64,000 bases of DNA. Source: Aliiglaciecola sp. M165 (GTDB lineage: Bacteria; Pseudomonadota; Gammaproteobacteria; Enterobacterales; Alteromonadaceae). The position numbers and the translations under genes were made by a program. The notes under the pieces were generated by a model, which saw only the letters and a list, made by a program, of their open reading frames with translations, was not told the origin of the DNA and did no database searches. Within the stretch, counting starts at the first letter, position 1; every line of letters starts with the position of its first letter. The stretch spans positions 186,001 to 250,000 of the forward strand of contig NZ_VKKH01000005.1 in assembly GCF_007197995.1 (NCBI RefSeq), in the 5' to 3' direction. Of the stretch, positions 28,311-39,200 are shown piece after piece.

Positions 28311-28639
28311 TATTGAAGGTAAGTTTAATCAGGTATTTATACTCAATTAGAAAAATTTTGGTTGAATATGCTTGTGTGATGAAGAGTCTAGATTAAGCCA
28401 GAATATAAACGATTGTTGTTTTCTCGCTTTGTCCTTTCCTGAAAACTAAGCCAAAGTAGAGAACTTCTCAAACTCTGTAAATACCTTCAAATATTTGAGA
28501 GATATGGCACTTTTTTAACCATATAGCCCCTCATAATTTAATGTTATATCCGCTAGTATCATTATCAGATTTTATTCTTCACGAAAAATCTAAGTCAAGG
28601 TTTTGTCATCAATATGTTGCTAATTAACTGTGGGGTAAA
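28311..28639. other. Gene-poor stretch, 329 bp
   Basis: No gene is seen. TCTCAAA at 28466-28472 and TTTGAGA at 28494-28500 form a 7-bp inverted repeat that could be a weak terminator or an operator. The end carries TGTGGGG before the next ATG. Confidence 0.4.
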
Positions 28640-29386
28640 ATGAAAAACTACGCAATTTTCATTTTTTCGATAGTGTCCTATACCATAGGGGCACTTTCGA
28701 TTGTTCTATTGATGATATTCCTATTTAGTGGAGCAATGTTGTTTAACCCTCTACATAATCGAGGCTACGACATGCCTCTTGAATACCAAATTGCTAGTAA
28801 CGTTTTTCTGGCTATTATTTACTTCTCAATTCACTCTTTAATGGCACGTTCATCTTTCAAAGGTTGGTGGAATTCTCACTTTCATTTTGCGATGCAAAGA
28901 GCTTTCTACATATTTATAAGTGGTATTACAACAATTACTTTTCTCTATTTATGGTTTCCTTTGCCAAACCTTTTCATTGAATTTTCTCACCCAATAACAA
29001 AGATGTTTGTAATTATTTTTCACGTTTCTGGATGGGTTCTAATTTTTTCGTCGACTTTTGTCATAGATCACTTTTCTTTTTTTGGCATCAGACAGACTTG
29101 GCGAAATATGGTAGGGAAAACATCTGTTGATCCCCCCTTTACGGTCAAATACATGTATGCCGTTATTAGGCACCCGATTAGTTTAGGTTGGTTGATGGTT
29201 TTTTGGAGTTCTCCAAACTTTACTTACGGCAATCTTTTGTTAGCCATACTCTCAACCGGCTACATATTGATTGTTACGCCAATTGAAGAAAAAGACCTAG
29301 TCAGAACAATTGGGAAAAGTTATCTGGATTATAAAGAAAAAGTTCCAAAAATTTTACCGCTGCCTCGCTTGAAAAACAAAAACTAA
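28640..29386 (+). CDS. MddA/NnrU-like membrane methyltransferase
   Basis: The 248-residue integral membrane protein has about six hydrophobic helices. It carries motifs of the MddA and isoprenylcysteine-methyltransferase-like group: IHSLMARSSFKGWWNS near residues 60-76, STFVIDHFSFFGIRQTW near 138-154, and YAVIRHPISLGWLMVFW with TPIEEKDLVRTIGKSYLDYKEKVP near the C-terminus. MddA methylates methanethiol to dimethylsulfide with AdoMet. The similarity supports that reaction, but other thiol methyltransferases in the superfamily cannot be excluded. The gene ends 64 nt before a receiver-GGDEF gene. Confidence 0.8.
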   Translation: MKNYAIFIFSIVSYTIGALSIVLLMIFLFSGAMLFNPLHNRGYDMPLEYQIASNVFLAIIYFSIHSLMARSSFKGWWNSHFHFAMQRAFYIFISGITTITFLYLWFPLPNLFIEFSHPITKMFVIIFHVSGWVLIFSSTFVIDHFSFFGIRQTWRNMVGKTSVDPPFTVKYMYAVIRHPISLGWLMVFWSSPNFTYGNLLLAILSTGYILIVTPIEEKDLVRTIGKSYLDYKEKVPKILPLPRLKNKN

Positions 29387-29450
29387 AAACTGTTTATGAC
29401 AAAAATTGTGCTTGCGTAAGCGACTCAAATAAGAATAGTTGGAACGAATT

Positions 29451-30413
29451 GTGAATAATTTAAGCAAAAACAGTAAATTACTCGAAACTTTAGCGATCCT
29501 TGATTCTAAAACCCCTATTGAAGATGATAAAAATACAATACTGGTGGTAGATGATGAAGATATCGATTTGAAAATTTTGAATAGTATTCTGAGTCCTAAA
29601 TACAATGTCGTATTAATGCGAAGTGGCAATGAAGCAATTGCATATTGTGTCAACACCCCTCCGGACTTGGTATTACTCGATCTTCATATGCCTGAAGTTG
29701 AAGGTACCTTAATTTGTAAACTGCTTAGACACCATAAAAAAACAGAACATATTCCTATTATTTTTATTACGGCGAGTGACGAACATGAATCCCAGGATGC
29801 ATGTTGGGAAGCTGGTTGCGTAGATTTTGTAAACAAGCCAATTGTAAAATCAACATTGCTACATCGAGTGAAAGCACATCTAAATGCAAAATTGACGACC
29901 GATAAACTGCGCAAAAATACATTCTTAGATGGGTTGACGGGCGTTTATAATCGAAGATACTTGGATAACAAATTGGAATCTGAATTACAGTATGCTGCGA
30001 GTGGGATGGAACCTCTACATTTTATGATGATTGATGTTGATTTATTCAAACAGTTTAACGATAGTTTCGGTCATTTGGCTGGTGATCAAGCCTTGAAACT
30101 TGTCGCGCATGCAATCTCTCTTCACTGCCAGCGACCAAGCGATAGTCTAGCGCGTTTTGGAGGGGAAGAATTCGGTGTATTGTTACCCAATACAAATCGT
30201 CATTTGGCACTTAAAATTGGGCAAAAAATTCTTCATCAAGTTTTTTCACTTCAACTAACAAATCCAAACTCAGAATATGGAGTACTTACAGTGAGTATCG
30301 GTATTGCCGAACTACCACAAAATTCATCGAGCATTGAAGAGGTAATTGCTATTGCAGATAAGAACTTGTACGAAGCGAAGCGACATGGCAAAAATCGGGT
30401 CTGGTTTACCTAA
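29451..30413 (+). CDS. Response regulator with GGDEF output (diguanylate cyclase)
   Basis: I choose GTG 29451 because TTGGAACGAATTGTG gives a ribosome binding site at proper distance; a TTG at 29439 is also open. The protein has a receiver domain (ILVVDDEDIDLKIL with phospho-acceptor in VLLDLHMPEVEG, and conserved Lys in FVNKPIVK) and a GGDEF domain with an intact GGEEF at about 237-241. The RxxD inhibitory site RPSD is present five residues before it. It should make c-di-GMP when phosphorylated and be feedback-inhibited. No cognate histidine kinase is adjacent. Confidence 0.9.
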   Translation: MNNLSKNSKLLETLAILDSKTPIEDDKNTILVVDDEDIDLKILNSILSPKYNVVLMRSGNEAIAYCVNTPPDLVLLDLHMPEVEGTLICKLLRHHKKTEHIPIIFITASDEHESQDACWEAGCVDFVNKPIVKSTLLHRVKAHLNAKLTTDKLRKNTFLDGLTGVYNRRYLDNKLESELQYAASGMEPLHFMMIDVDLFKQFNDSFGHLAGDQALKLVAHAISLHCQRPSDSLARFGGEEFGVLLPNTNRHLALKIGQKILHQVFSLQLTNPNSEYGVLTVSIGIAELPQNSSSIEEVIAIADKNLYEAKRHGKNRVWFT

Positions 30414-31508
30414 TGTTTTGTCAGATTATAACTTTTTTTAAACCTTTACTCTGACTAGATGTACTATTATAAGAATCATTTTAATTTTGACTTGCTTTCA
30501 ATATGACTGGACCCAATAAAAAGCACTATTTTGAAAGATTAGCACCAATCCTTCGATGAGGTTTTTCATATTATTCGGCCTGTTTTGCAAACTCACCTGG
30601 TAATATGTAATTCATTGAGCTTCGGGTTCGAACATGATTATACTATTTGACCATAGCTCAATTTCCTAACGTGCTTCATCCCTAAATTCAGGGATACAAC
30701 GTTGATTACTCGTAAATGTTCCTCCAGTGCTCAACGAATACATCGAATCTATCTATGTAGTGGTCAAGTTATATTGACCAAGGTTTATAGTATAGCAGTA
30801 TCTTTTTTCTGATTCGATTGGACTCAGACCGCCAGTGTACTGGGCCTAGTTTAGCTGTGAAAGCCAACAATATAATTCGTTATGTGTGGCTTGGCATCTG
30901 TAAAATTCCGATAACCAGTATTTAGAACCCATTCCATTATTAAACTTCTGAAGAATCGTTCCGCTAGGGTATTATCCAACAATTTCAAGTGAGGTGAGAT
31001 CTCTTAACTTCTATTTCAAACAATATGAGAATTTACATATGCAGATATTTCTCATATCGCGAAATAACATGATAAGTGCGGGATTCGTTATTTCAACGAA
31101 TAAGAGATCCCACACTTTTAGGAGACGATTCCGTCTCAAGTCTAGGATTGGTAAACACAATCATACAATCGCGGCGTCTTCTTTTAGCAATAGGACGACT
31201 AGATAGATCAGTGCAAAAGGTGGAAAAAACACAGTAAACATTCGATGATTGCCGCTGTCCTAGGGTTCTCTGTTTTGGTCTTACCCAACTTTTAGCTGTA
31301 ATAAGCAAAAAAGATGAAAAATCCAATCGTCGCCAAAATGCTCAGTGCTGAATATATATACTCTCCTTAATGAAATAAATTGTCTCTGGCTAACCCACTT
31401 GTGACGAAATATAAAACATCATTTATCCAATACCCACATATTGTAATTGTTTTTCGATAATTAATTATCCATTATCGATATATAAATCATTTCAGAGAAG
31501 TTTCAATA
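30414..31508. other. Gene-poor stretch, about 1.1 kb, with an IS3 fossil end
   Basis: The only recognisable item is the 3' end of a dead IS3-family transposase (30758-30985). The 70- to 77-codon frames at 30994-31206 and 31093-31326 have no ribosome binding sites or motifs, and I do not call them. The last 60 bases are AT-rich and should hold the promoter of the small regulator. Confidence 0.5.
30758..30985 (-). pseudogene. IS3-family transposase orfB, 3'-terminal remnant
   Basis: The minus strand reads DNTLAERFFRSLIMEWVLNTGYRNFTDAK, then HITNYIVGFHS, a stop, and TRPSTLAV in a broken frame, matching the C-terminal end of IS3 orfB. The outer edge (TGTAGTGGTCAAGTTATATTGACC near 30757 in short) resembles the edge of the fuller fossil at 17238. 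Sequence to the right of 30985 no longer matches, so the element was truncated by deletion or recombination. Confidence 0.8.
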
Positions 31509-31715
31509 ATGCAGAAGCAATTGAAAGTAAATCTCGATTTACTGTTATTACAACGCAAGATGAAGTTGTCAGAGTTATCCAAAAAAGTGAATATAACCAT
31601 GGCTAATTTGTCGAAACTTAAGACTGGGAAAGCAAAAGCAATACATTTCACTACTCTTCTATCAATTTGTGAGGCATTAGATTGTAAACCTGGCGATCTA
31701 TTAGATCTGGAATGA
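31509..31715 (+). CDS. Small XRE/Cro-type HTH regulator
   Basis: The 68-residue protein is a bare helix-turn-helix domain of the HTH_26 (YozG-like) type: KLSELSKKVNITMANLSKLKTGKAKAIHFTTLLSICEALDCKPGDLLDLE. It has no sensor domain, so its signal, if any, is binding of a partner or self-concentration. It lies 78 nt upstream of a hydrolase gene on the same strand. Short regulators of this type are common at island edges and in membrane-protein operons. Confidence 0.85.
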   Translation: MQKQLKVNLDLLLLQRKMKLSELSKKVNITMANLSKLKTGKAKAIHFTTLLSICEALDCKPGDLLDLE

Positions 31716-31793
31716 ATAGGAAAAACTTATGTTGATCTACCCTTGCCATTAGAAGGTATTAACAAAGGTCATAAAGTATAGAGGGGTGATAGC

Positions 31794-32510
31794 TTGTCTC
31801 AATCAACTAATAACGTTACCTTCAAGGCTCCCAGTAAATTTAATACCTTTAAAGAGATCACAGCACCGTTAGATTGGTTGAGCACGTTAGGTAGTCTACC
31901 GCAGCTACTCACATTACCTAAAGGTGATGGCAGGCCCATTATTTTAGTGCCTGGGTACATGGCCGATGATTACTCTATGGCGCCATTGAAAGGCTTTTTA
32001 CGCCAAATGAATTATGATTGTTACAATTGGGAGCTGGGCCGCAATCATGGTGACGTTGATCAGGATATTGTGCGGCTGGGCGCAAGAACATTAAAGTTGT
32101 TCGAAGAAATTGGACAAACACCGATTACGTTAATCGGCTGGAGTCTAGGAGGTGTGCTAACTCGCGAGGTAGCGCGATTGTTTCCTGAATGCGTTAGGGA
32201 AGTTATCACCATGGGCACACCAATATCTGGCGGCCCAAAATACACAGCCGTTGGAAAGCGTTATGCAAAGCGGAAGAATCTCGATTTAGATAGCTTTGAA
32301 CTACACGTTCTAGAGAGAAACCAATTAGGCTTCAAGCAACCCGTCACATCAATCTACAGCAAATCGGATGGCGTAGTAGGTTGGCAGGCGTCAATTGATA
32401 TTTATAACAGTCACGCTAGAAACATCGAAGTTAAGAGCACACACATGGGATTAGGCATAAACCCTAAAGTTTGGGAGATCATTGCCATGACGTTGGCAAG
32501 CGATGAATAG
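31794..32510 (+). CDS. Alpha/beta hydrolase, lipase-like
   Basis: The 238-residue product starts at TTG 31794. It shows the alpha/beta-hydrolase oxyanion segment ILVPGYMADDYS near residues 50-61 and the nucleophile elbow GWSLGG with Ser117. An aspartate (SKSDGVVGW) and a late histidine (STHMGLG) complete a plausible triad. No signal peptide is seen, so it is probably a cytoplasmic esterase or lipase. It ends beside a REP-like hairpin and converges on parC. Confidence 0.8.
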   Translation: MSQSTNNVTFKAPSKFNTFKEITAPLDWLSTLGSLPQLLTLPKGDGRPIILVPGYMADDYSMAPLKGFLRQMNYDCYNWELGRNHGDVDQDIVRLGARTLKLFEEIGQTPITLIGWSLGGVLTREVARLFPECVREVITMGTPISGGPKYTAVGKRYAKRKNLDLDSFELHVLERNQLGFKQPVTSIYSKSDGVVGWQASIDIYNSHARNIEVKSTHMGLGINPKVWEIIAMTLASDE

Positions 32511-32530
32511 ATTCCCGCCTGCGCGGGAAT
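32511..32530. repeat. REP-like hairpin between the hydrolase gene and parC
   Basis: ATTCCCGC, a CTGC loop and GCGGGAAT form a perfect 8-bp stem with a 4-nt loop between two converging genes. The CCCGC-CTGC-GCGGG core is a common intergenic repeat (REP-like) in several gammaproteobacteria and may also act as a bidirectional terminator. Confidence 0.6.
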
Positions 32531-32571
32531 GGCTCAATAGTTTTGCTAGTAGTCTGATTGACTAATAATGG

Positions 32572-34884
32572 CTAATCTTCGTCAGGTGTACTATCTTGCG
32601 CGACTTCGGGTGAAACTTCCTGTGCTTTTTGCGTCAATTCAATTTCGACGCCGTCAACCCTTTGCAAGCCTCTAGGCAACTTGTTACCTCTACGGCCCCG
32701 TTCACCTTGATAGTGAATCAAGTCATTTGCGGTTAACGTCATGCCTCGCTTTCCAGCCATAATTTTCACTTGGGCACCATCAGGCACTACTGCAAGGACA
32801 CTGACATATTCTTCACGGCTTTTGGCTTTTGCAGAGGGGATATTGATGATTTTATTCCCCTTGCCTTTACCCAAACTTGGTAAGTCCCGCAGTGGGAACA
32901 TTAACATCCGTCCTTCATTCGATATAGCCAAGCACCAGTCGGTTTCGATATTGGAAACCGTTTGTGGCTTAATGACTTTGGCTCCAAGCGGCAAAGATAG
33001 GTAAGCTTTACCGGCCTTATTTTTACTGACCATATCAGCAAATTTACCGACGAAACCATATCCGGCATCAGTCGCCATCAGATATTGTTGTTCATCAGCA
33101 CCCATGATCACATGTTCAAAGGTTTCGCCACCTACAATGTTGAATTTGCCCGTGAGCGGTTCCCCTTGACTGCGAGCAGAAGGTAAGGTGTGAGCATCAG
33201 TGGCGAATGTGCGACCTGATGTATCCAGGAACACTGCCTGTTGGTTGCTTCTGCCTTTGGCGCTAGCCAGATATTTGTCGCCCGCTTTATAACTCAACCC
33301 TTCGGCATCAACCTCGTGACCTTTCGCACAGCGTGCCCAGCCTTTTTCAGACAGAACAACGGTTACCGCTTCGGAAGGTACTAATTCTTTCTCTGAGAGC
33401 GCTTTAGATTCGCCGCGCTCAACAAGTGGAGAACGTCTATCGTCTCCATATTTTTCGGCATCAGCCAAGATCTCTTTTTTGATTAAGGTTTTTAGGCGAC
33501 GATCCGAACCTAATAACAATTGCAGCTCATCGCGCTCTTTGGCAAGCTCTTCCTGCTCTCCCTTTATTTTCATCTCTTCCAGTTTAGCTAGATGACGGAG
33601 TTTCAACTCAAGAATTGCTTCTGCTTGTTTGTCAGATAAACCAAAACGTTTTATCAATTCGGCTTTTGGCTCATCCTCGTAACGGATGATACGGATGACT
33701 TCGTCGATATTTAAAAACGCTATCAACAAACCTTCTAAAATGTGCAACCTGGCCAACACTTTGTCCAAACGATATTGAAGTCGCTTGACCACGGTATCTT
33801 TTCTAAATGACAACCACTCGCTCAAGATAGTGCGTAAATCTTTAACTTGAGGACGGCCATCCAAGCCAATCATATTGATATTGACGCGATAATTTTTTTC
33901 TAAATCGGTTGTGGCGAACAAATGTTGCATTAACTGCTCAACATCAACCCGATTAGAACGTGGTGTAACTACCAATCGCGTTGGGTTTTCATGATCTGAC
34001 TCATCACGAAGATCACTCACCATCGGCAATTTTTTGGCCTGCATTTGCCCAGCAATTTGTTCTAAAACTTTGCCACCAGACGCTTGATGAGGCAACGCTG
34101 TGATGATTATCTCGCCATTGTCCTCGTGGAAAACTGCACGCATTTTGATAGACCCGCGCCCTGTTTCATAGAGCTTTTGGATATCCGCTTTTGGCGTGAT
34201 GATCTCGGCATCTGTGGGATAGTCAGGCGCCTGAATATGTTGCAGGATATCGTTTAACTCGGCACGACTATTATCTAGCAGCAACGCACAGGCGTTGGCA
34301 ACTTCACGAGCATTGTGAGGCGGTATGTCAGTCGCCATACCAACCGCAATTCCGGTCACACCATTTAGTAAAATATGCGGCAAGCGCGACGGTAAAACTT
34401 GTGGCTCTTGCATTGTACCGTCGAAGTTGGGTTGCCAGTCGACCGTACCCTGCCCTAATTCGCTTAGCAGTATTTCACTGAATTTTGATAAACGAGATTC
34501 GGTATAACGCATAGCCGCAAAGGATTTTGGATCGTCTGGTGCGCCCCAGTTCCCTTGACCATCGACCAATGGGTAACGATAAGAAAAGGGTTGCGCCATC
34601 AATACCATGGCTTCATAGCAGGCAGAATCACCATGAGGATGGAATTTACCTAATACATCACCGACTGTACGTGCTGACTTTTTATATTTGGCCGTTGCAC
34701 TAAGTCCTAATTCTGACATCGCATAAACGATGCGTCTTTGAACAGGCTTTAAGCCGTCGCCAATGTGCGGCAACGCTCGGTCCATGATAACGTACATGGA
34801 ATAATTGAGGTAAGCGTCTTCTGTGAATCGACTCAGAGCCAGTTGCTCTATGCCATCCTTGTTTATAGTTATCTCTTCGCTCAT
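32572..34884 (-). CDS. parC: DNA topoisomerase IV subunit A
   Basis: The 770-residue protein is a type IIA topoisomerase subunit that decatenates chromosomes. The catalytic tyrosine lies in [10 protein letters not shown] near residue 130. The quinolone-resistance region reads [12 protein letters not shown] with the sensitive-type serine and glutamate. The C-terminal half holds beta-pinwheel repeats. The relatively short length and lack of a GyrA box (QRRGGKG) favour ParC over GyrA. parE is not adjacent. The gene converges on the hydrolase and is downstream of a sugar-dehydrogenase-like gene on the same strand, separated by a terminator. Confidence 0.95.
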   Translation of the reverse strand: MSEEITINKDGIEQLALSRFTEDAYLNYSMYVIMDRALPHIGDGLKPVQRRIVYAMSELGLSATAKYKKSARTVGDVLGKFHPHGDSACYEAMVLMAQPFSYRYPLVDGQGNWGAPDDPKSFAAMRYTESRLSKFSEILLSELGQGTVDWQPNFDGTMQEPQVLPSRLPHILLNGVTGIAVGMATDIPPHNAREVANACALLLDNSRAELNDILQHIQAPDYPTDAEIITPKADIQKLYETGRGSIKMRAVFHEDNGEIIITALPHQASGGKVLEQIAGQMQAKKLPMVSDLRDESDHENPTRLVVTPRSNRVDVEQLMQHLFATTDLEKNYRVNINMIGLDGRPQVKDLRTILSEWLSFRKDTVVKRLQYRLDKVLARLHILEGLLIAFLNIDEVIRIIRYEDEPKAELIKRFGLSDKQAEAILELKLRHLAKLEEMKIKGEQEELAKERDELQLLLGSDRRLKTLIKKEILADAEKYGDDRRSPLVERGESKALSEKELVPSEAVTVVLSEKGWARCAKGHEVDAEGLSYKAGDKYLASAKGRSNQQAVFLDTSGRTFATDAHTLPSARSQGEPLTGKFNIVGGETFEHVIMGADEQQYLMATDAGYGFVGKFADMVSKNKAGKAYLSLPLGAKVIKPQTVSNIETDWCLAISNEGRMLMFPLRDLPSLGKGKGNKIINIPSAKAKSREEYVSVLAVVPDGAQVKIMAGKRGMTLTANDLIHYQGERGRRGNKLPRGLQRVDGVEIELTQKAQEVSPEVAQDSTPDED

Positions 34885-34914
34885 AGTGTATTACGTAAAC
34901 CGATTGTTTTTATT

Positions 34915-34940
34915 ATAAAGACCAGCAAAAGCTGGCCACT
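34915..34940 (-). terminator. Terminator between the sugar-dehydrogenase-like gene and parC
   Basis: Read on the minus strand, GGCCAGC-TTTT-GCTGGTC is followed by TTTATAATAAAA. It lies just after the stop codon of the upstream gene and separates it from parC. Confidence 0.6.
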
Positions 34941-34948
34941 TTTAACGA

Positions 34949-36070
34949 TTATTTGCTGTAGGTTACCTTATAAATCGCATCAGCGAAATCATCCGATACC
35001 AGAAGGCTGCCATCGGGCAGTGTCAGCATGGCTACAGGTCTTCCCCAAGCCGTATCATCACTGTTTAAGAATCCATCAATAAATGGGCGATAATCGGTAA
35101 TTTTGTTGTTTTCAACCATGGCCATCATTACCCGGTAACCCACTTTTGAGCTTCGATTCCAAGAACCATGCTCTGCAACAAAAAGTGTCTTTTTATATTC
35201 TGCTGGGAATTGACTGCCTTGGTAAAAATGAATACCTAATGGCGCTACATGAGCGCCTAAATTGAGTTCTGGATGGACATAGTCACTGGCTTTTTTGCCC
35301 TCGCCAAATTCCGGGTCCGCAATAGTTCCTCCGTGAAAATAGGGGTAACCAAAGTGTTGTCCTTCCTTACTCACACGATTGATTTCACACGGAGGGATAT
35401 CATCCCCCATCCAATCTCGACCATTGTCACTAAACCATAATTCTTTTGTTTGCGGATGCCAGTCAAAACCCACGCTGTTACGAACACCTTTAGCAACCCA
35501 CTGTTTTTCACCTGACGATAAATCGACTTTCAGGATACTGGAAAACATGGGGTCATCAAACTTACCATCGTTTACCGTTTCGCAAATATTACAAGGAGCA
35601 CCGACCGGCACATACAACCAGCCATCAGGGCCAAAGTCGATATTTTTCCATCCATGATGTTTTTCGCTAGGCAATCCATCAACGACCACCTTACCTTGAG
35701 GAGATTTCGTATAGGTGGAATCGATGTTTTCATATTTTAATATTTGGCTTACTTCAGAAACATACAAATCGCCATCTTTATAGGTCAGTCCAGATGGCAT
35801 GGTAAGACCCTCTGCTATTAAAACGACTTTTTCCGCTATTCCATCTTTATTCTCGTCAACCACCGCATGTACTTTCCCCTCGCCGCGACTACCAACATAA
35901 ACGATTCCAGTTTTGCCAATCGCCATTTGCCGCGCGTTTTTAACGTTTTCCGCATAAACGCTGATAGAAAATCCATCAGGCAAAGAGAGCTTATCCAGAG
36001 CCAATCCCAGGCTACTTGAGGTGAACGTAAGCGCGGCTAACCCTAAAGTCAGAAGAGCAAGTTTTTTCAT
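34949..36070 (-). CDS. Exported PQQ-dependent sugar dehydrogenase-like protein (sorbosone dehydrogenase family)
   Basis: The 373-residue product has a signal peptide (about 1-24) and a six-bladed propeller of the soluble glucose/sorbosone dehydrogenase type. Characteristic text includes LPDGFSISVYAENVKNARQMAIG, the HHGWKNIDFGPDGWLYVPVG segment with the candidate catalytic histidine near 137-138, and FVAEHGSWNRS. Such periplasmic proteins oxidise sugars with PQQ and calcium. PQQ synthesis genes are not in the window. The true substrate is unknown. Confidence 0.83.
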   Translation of the reverse strand: MKKLALLTLGLAALTFTSSSLGLALDKLSLPDGFSISVYAENVKNARQMAIGKTGIVYVGSRGEGKVHAVVDENKDGIAEKVVLIAEGLTMPSGLTYKDGDLYVSEVSQILKYENIDSTYTKSPQGKVVVDGLPSEKHHGWKNIDFGPDGWLYVPVGAPCNICETVNDGKFDDPMFSSILKVDLSSGEKQWVAKGVRNSVGFDWHPQTKELWFSDNGRDWMGDDIPPCEINRVSKEGQHFGYPYFHGGTIADPEFGEGKKASDYVHPELNLGAHVAPLGIHFYQGSQFPAEYKKTLFVAEHGSWNRSSKVGYRVMMAMVENNKITDYRPFIDGFLNSDDTAWGRPVAMLTLPDGSLLVSDDFADAIYKVTYSK

Positions 36071-36238
36071 GAGGAGTTCCTAGCAAATTATTATTAGGTT
36101 TAATATACAACGAACAAAGGATATTTGGTTCACTGATTCGTAATTTATATTAAAATGTAAGTTGTTGTGGCCTTTGCAATTGAAAAACATGATAGCAGAG
36201 GGTTAAATGGACGTTACGACCTTAGAGACTGATGGACT

Positions 36239-39200
36239 ATGAATATCAATAAAAATTTGATGTGGATGAGCATTGCTGCCCTCTTGTTTTTTGTTGTGCC
36301 AATTGCTCAGAGTCAGTCTCCACTCTCGACCAATTCTTTTTCTTCATTGCAATTGATCAATAAAAACGAGTCATTACGCCTTAATGGCAAATTAAAATAT
36401 CTTAGTGAGACTGACGAACAACTGACCATCGAAGATGTGCGAAAACGCACACAAGATTTCCAATGGCACTTGGGCGGTCACAACCCCAATTATGGCATTC
36501 GTGACAAGGGGTTTTGGTTACATACCCGATTTAGCAATGTCAGTGATATTGAAGAGTGGGTGATTGATATCGGCTTCTCCCATCTGGACAAAGCGGATTT
36601 CTATTTTCTGCAAGGCAAAACACTTTTAGCTTCCAGCCGCCAAGGGAAACTATCTACTGAGCAAACGACTCGATTCCCAACTCTCAAAGTTGATTTACCC
36701 AATGCACTATCTGTTGATCTGTTTATCCGGCTAGAAAGCAGCAGCACACAAGTTATCGCACCTGTAGACATACAGCCCTACCAAAAGTACCTGCGAACGA
36801 TGTTTTGGGACAACCTAATGTGGGGATTGTTTTATGGTGGATTGATCATTCTTGCCATATACAACTTAGTGCTCTACATCAGCAATCAAGAAACCAGTTT
36901 ATTAGCCTATGTAGGCTACATTTGCACGGCTTTGGTATGGCAATTTGTCTGGGGTGGTCATTCAATCATGCTGCTATCAGAGAACATGACTGTCTGGCTT
37001 AGCAAACACATGGATTTGATATTCATCCTCATTGGTATCGCATCGGGATTCTTTACCTACACGTTTTTAAATGCGAAAGAGACGGCACCTAAATCAACAC
37101 CGTTTATCAAGACCAATATCGGATTTTTAGCTACCTTGGGGTTTTGTTCTTTACTCAATTTACTTCCAGAGTTATGGCAAAACTCTGTGGTTTATCTAAC
37201 CAGTTTATTTGCTATCGCCAGCTATCTGGCCGCAGGTTTCGAAAGCTATAGCAATCGATTTAGACCTGCACGCTACTTCATTTTTGCCTGGACAATACTT
37301 GCACTTGCAGCAATAACAGGGATGTTAAGCTTGTCTGGGATATTGCCGACAAATGCCTTCACGACTTATTGTTTCCAAGTAGGTATTTTCATAGAAGCGG
37401 GGTTGTTTTCATTGGCTATTATGGATAAAAACCGTAGTCAGCTGGAATACGATATTCAGCAGGCAACCAATGATTTGCGAAATAATGTGGAGTTTATTGA
37501 AGAGCAAAACGCACGTCTAGATATAGCACGTAAAGACGCGATAAATGCAAGCAACATTAAATCTCAGTTTCTAGCCAATATGAGTCACGAGATCCGAACT
37601 CCATTAAATGCAATTCTGGGATTTAGTAAAGAGCTTCTCAACACTCCGTTACCGGTAGACAAACAAGAGCATGTTCGCATTATAAACTTCTCTGCAGACA
37701 GCTTGTTGGGCATCGTCAATGACGTATTGGACGTATCAAAAATTGAAGCGGGTAAGCTACAAATTAATAACCAACCTTTTTCTCCCAATGATGTACTTGA
37801 GGAGATGGTCAGTGTTATGGCTAAATCCGCACATCAGAAAAATCTGGAATTTCATTTCGAGCTAAATCCATTACCTGAAAAATTAGTTGGTGACGCTCAG
37901 CGTATCAAGCAGATCCTGACAAACTTATTGGGCAATGCGTTAAAATTTACACCCAGTGGACACATCAGTCTCAAGGTCGCTGGGAAAGTCTTAAAACATG
38001 GCATGTTTGAACTAAAATTCGTCATCGAAGACACAGGCATCGGGATCAGTCAACAAGACAAGAAAAAGCTATTCAATGCCTTTACACAAATTGATGACGC
38101 AACGAGTCGCTCTTACCAAGGAACGGGCTTAGGACTTGTTATTTGCCAACAGCTCGTTCGATTAATGGGGGGGAAAATTGGATTGACCAGCCGCCCGGGC
38201 AACGGCAGTTGCTTCACCGTAAGCATCATGACTAACCTGCTCAATAAAACTGATAATTTTTCTCGCAACATCGGTTGGAACAATCGCCAAGTACTCATCT
38301 ACGAGACCGATCCTGAAATTACTCATTCGACAGCTAAGATGCTGTCGAACGTGGGCGCGCAAACTACGTTAGTAAGCGATATAAAAGAGCTAAAACGAAT
38401 TAAACACAAGTTTAGCGACGTATTTGTATGTTTATCACAAGGTTACTTGCGAGCGAACCCCGGCATATTAGATATTCTACTCAACGCTCAACTTCCGGAA
38501 TTGGTCATTTTGTATTCCGGGTACGAGCTGGTGTTTGCTCAGCATCACAAGTCAGAATACATGGTTAAGCAACTTCGTTTGCCACTAACGCTGAACAAGT
38601 TGGCTAGTTTGACTGAGCTACCCATTGAGTCGCAACAAAATCAACTGCAATCAGAGTTACTGCAATTGCCTAGCGTTAAAATCCTGGCTGTCGATGACAT
38701 GGAAATGAATTTGCGGCTGCTTAAAACCTGGTTCAAACCTTCTAAAGTGGAGCTTTTTCTGGCTTACACTGGAGAAGAAGCGGTCAACCTTTGCAAGGAG
38801 AACGAGTTTGATCTCATCCTAATGGATGTACAAATGCCAAACATGGACGGTTTGCAAGCATCTAAATTGATACGTCAAACTCATCTTAACCTTGGCACGC
38901 CAATTATCGCGGTAACCGCGCATGCACTAAAGGAAGAACAAGAACGGTTGATGGCTTCAGGTATGGACGATTATTTGCCCAAGCCACTAGACCTGTCTGA
39001 TTTGATTGAGGTGATTCAACGTTGGTGTGCGTTGGCTGATAATAATGATTTAGCCGATTTGGGTGCGCAATCTATTGATTGGTCTTTGGCCCTAAAGCGA
39101 GCCAATCAAAATCGAGACGCCGCTTTAGAGCTTCTCAATGCTTTTATCGAACAACTTCCTAATTTTGTATGTGACATAAAGACCAGCTGGGAAAACGCTG

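Noticed and set aside
31093-31326. 77-codon minus-strand frame near the second IS3 fossil
   Set aside because: No ribosome binding site, no recognisable transposase text and no neighbour logic.
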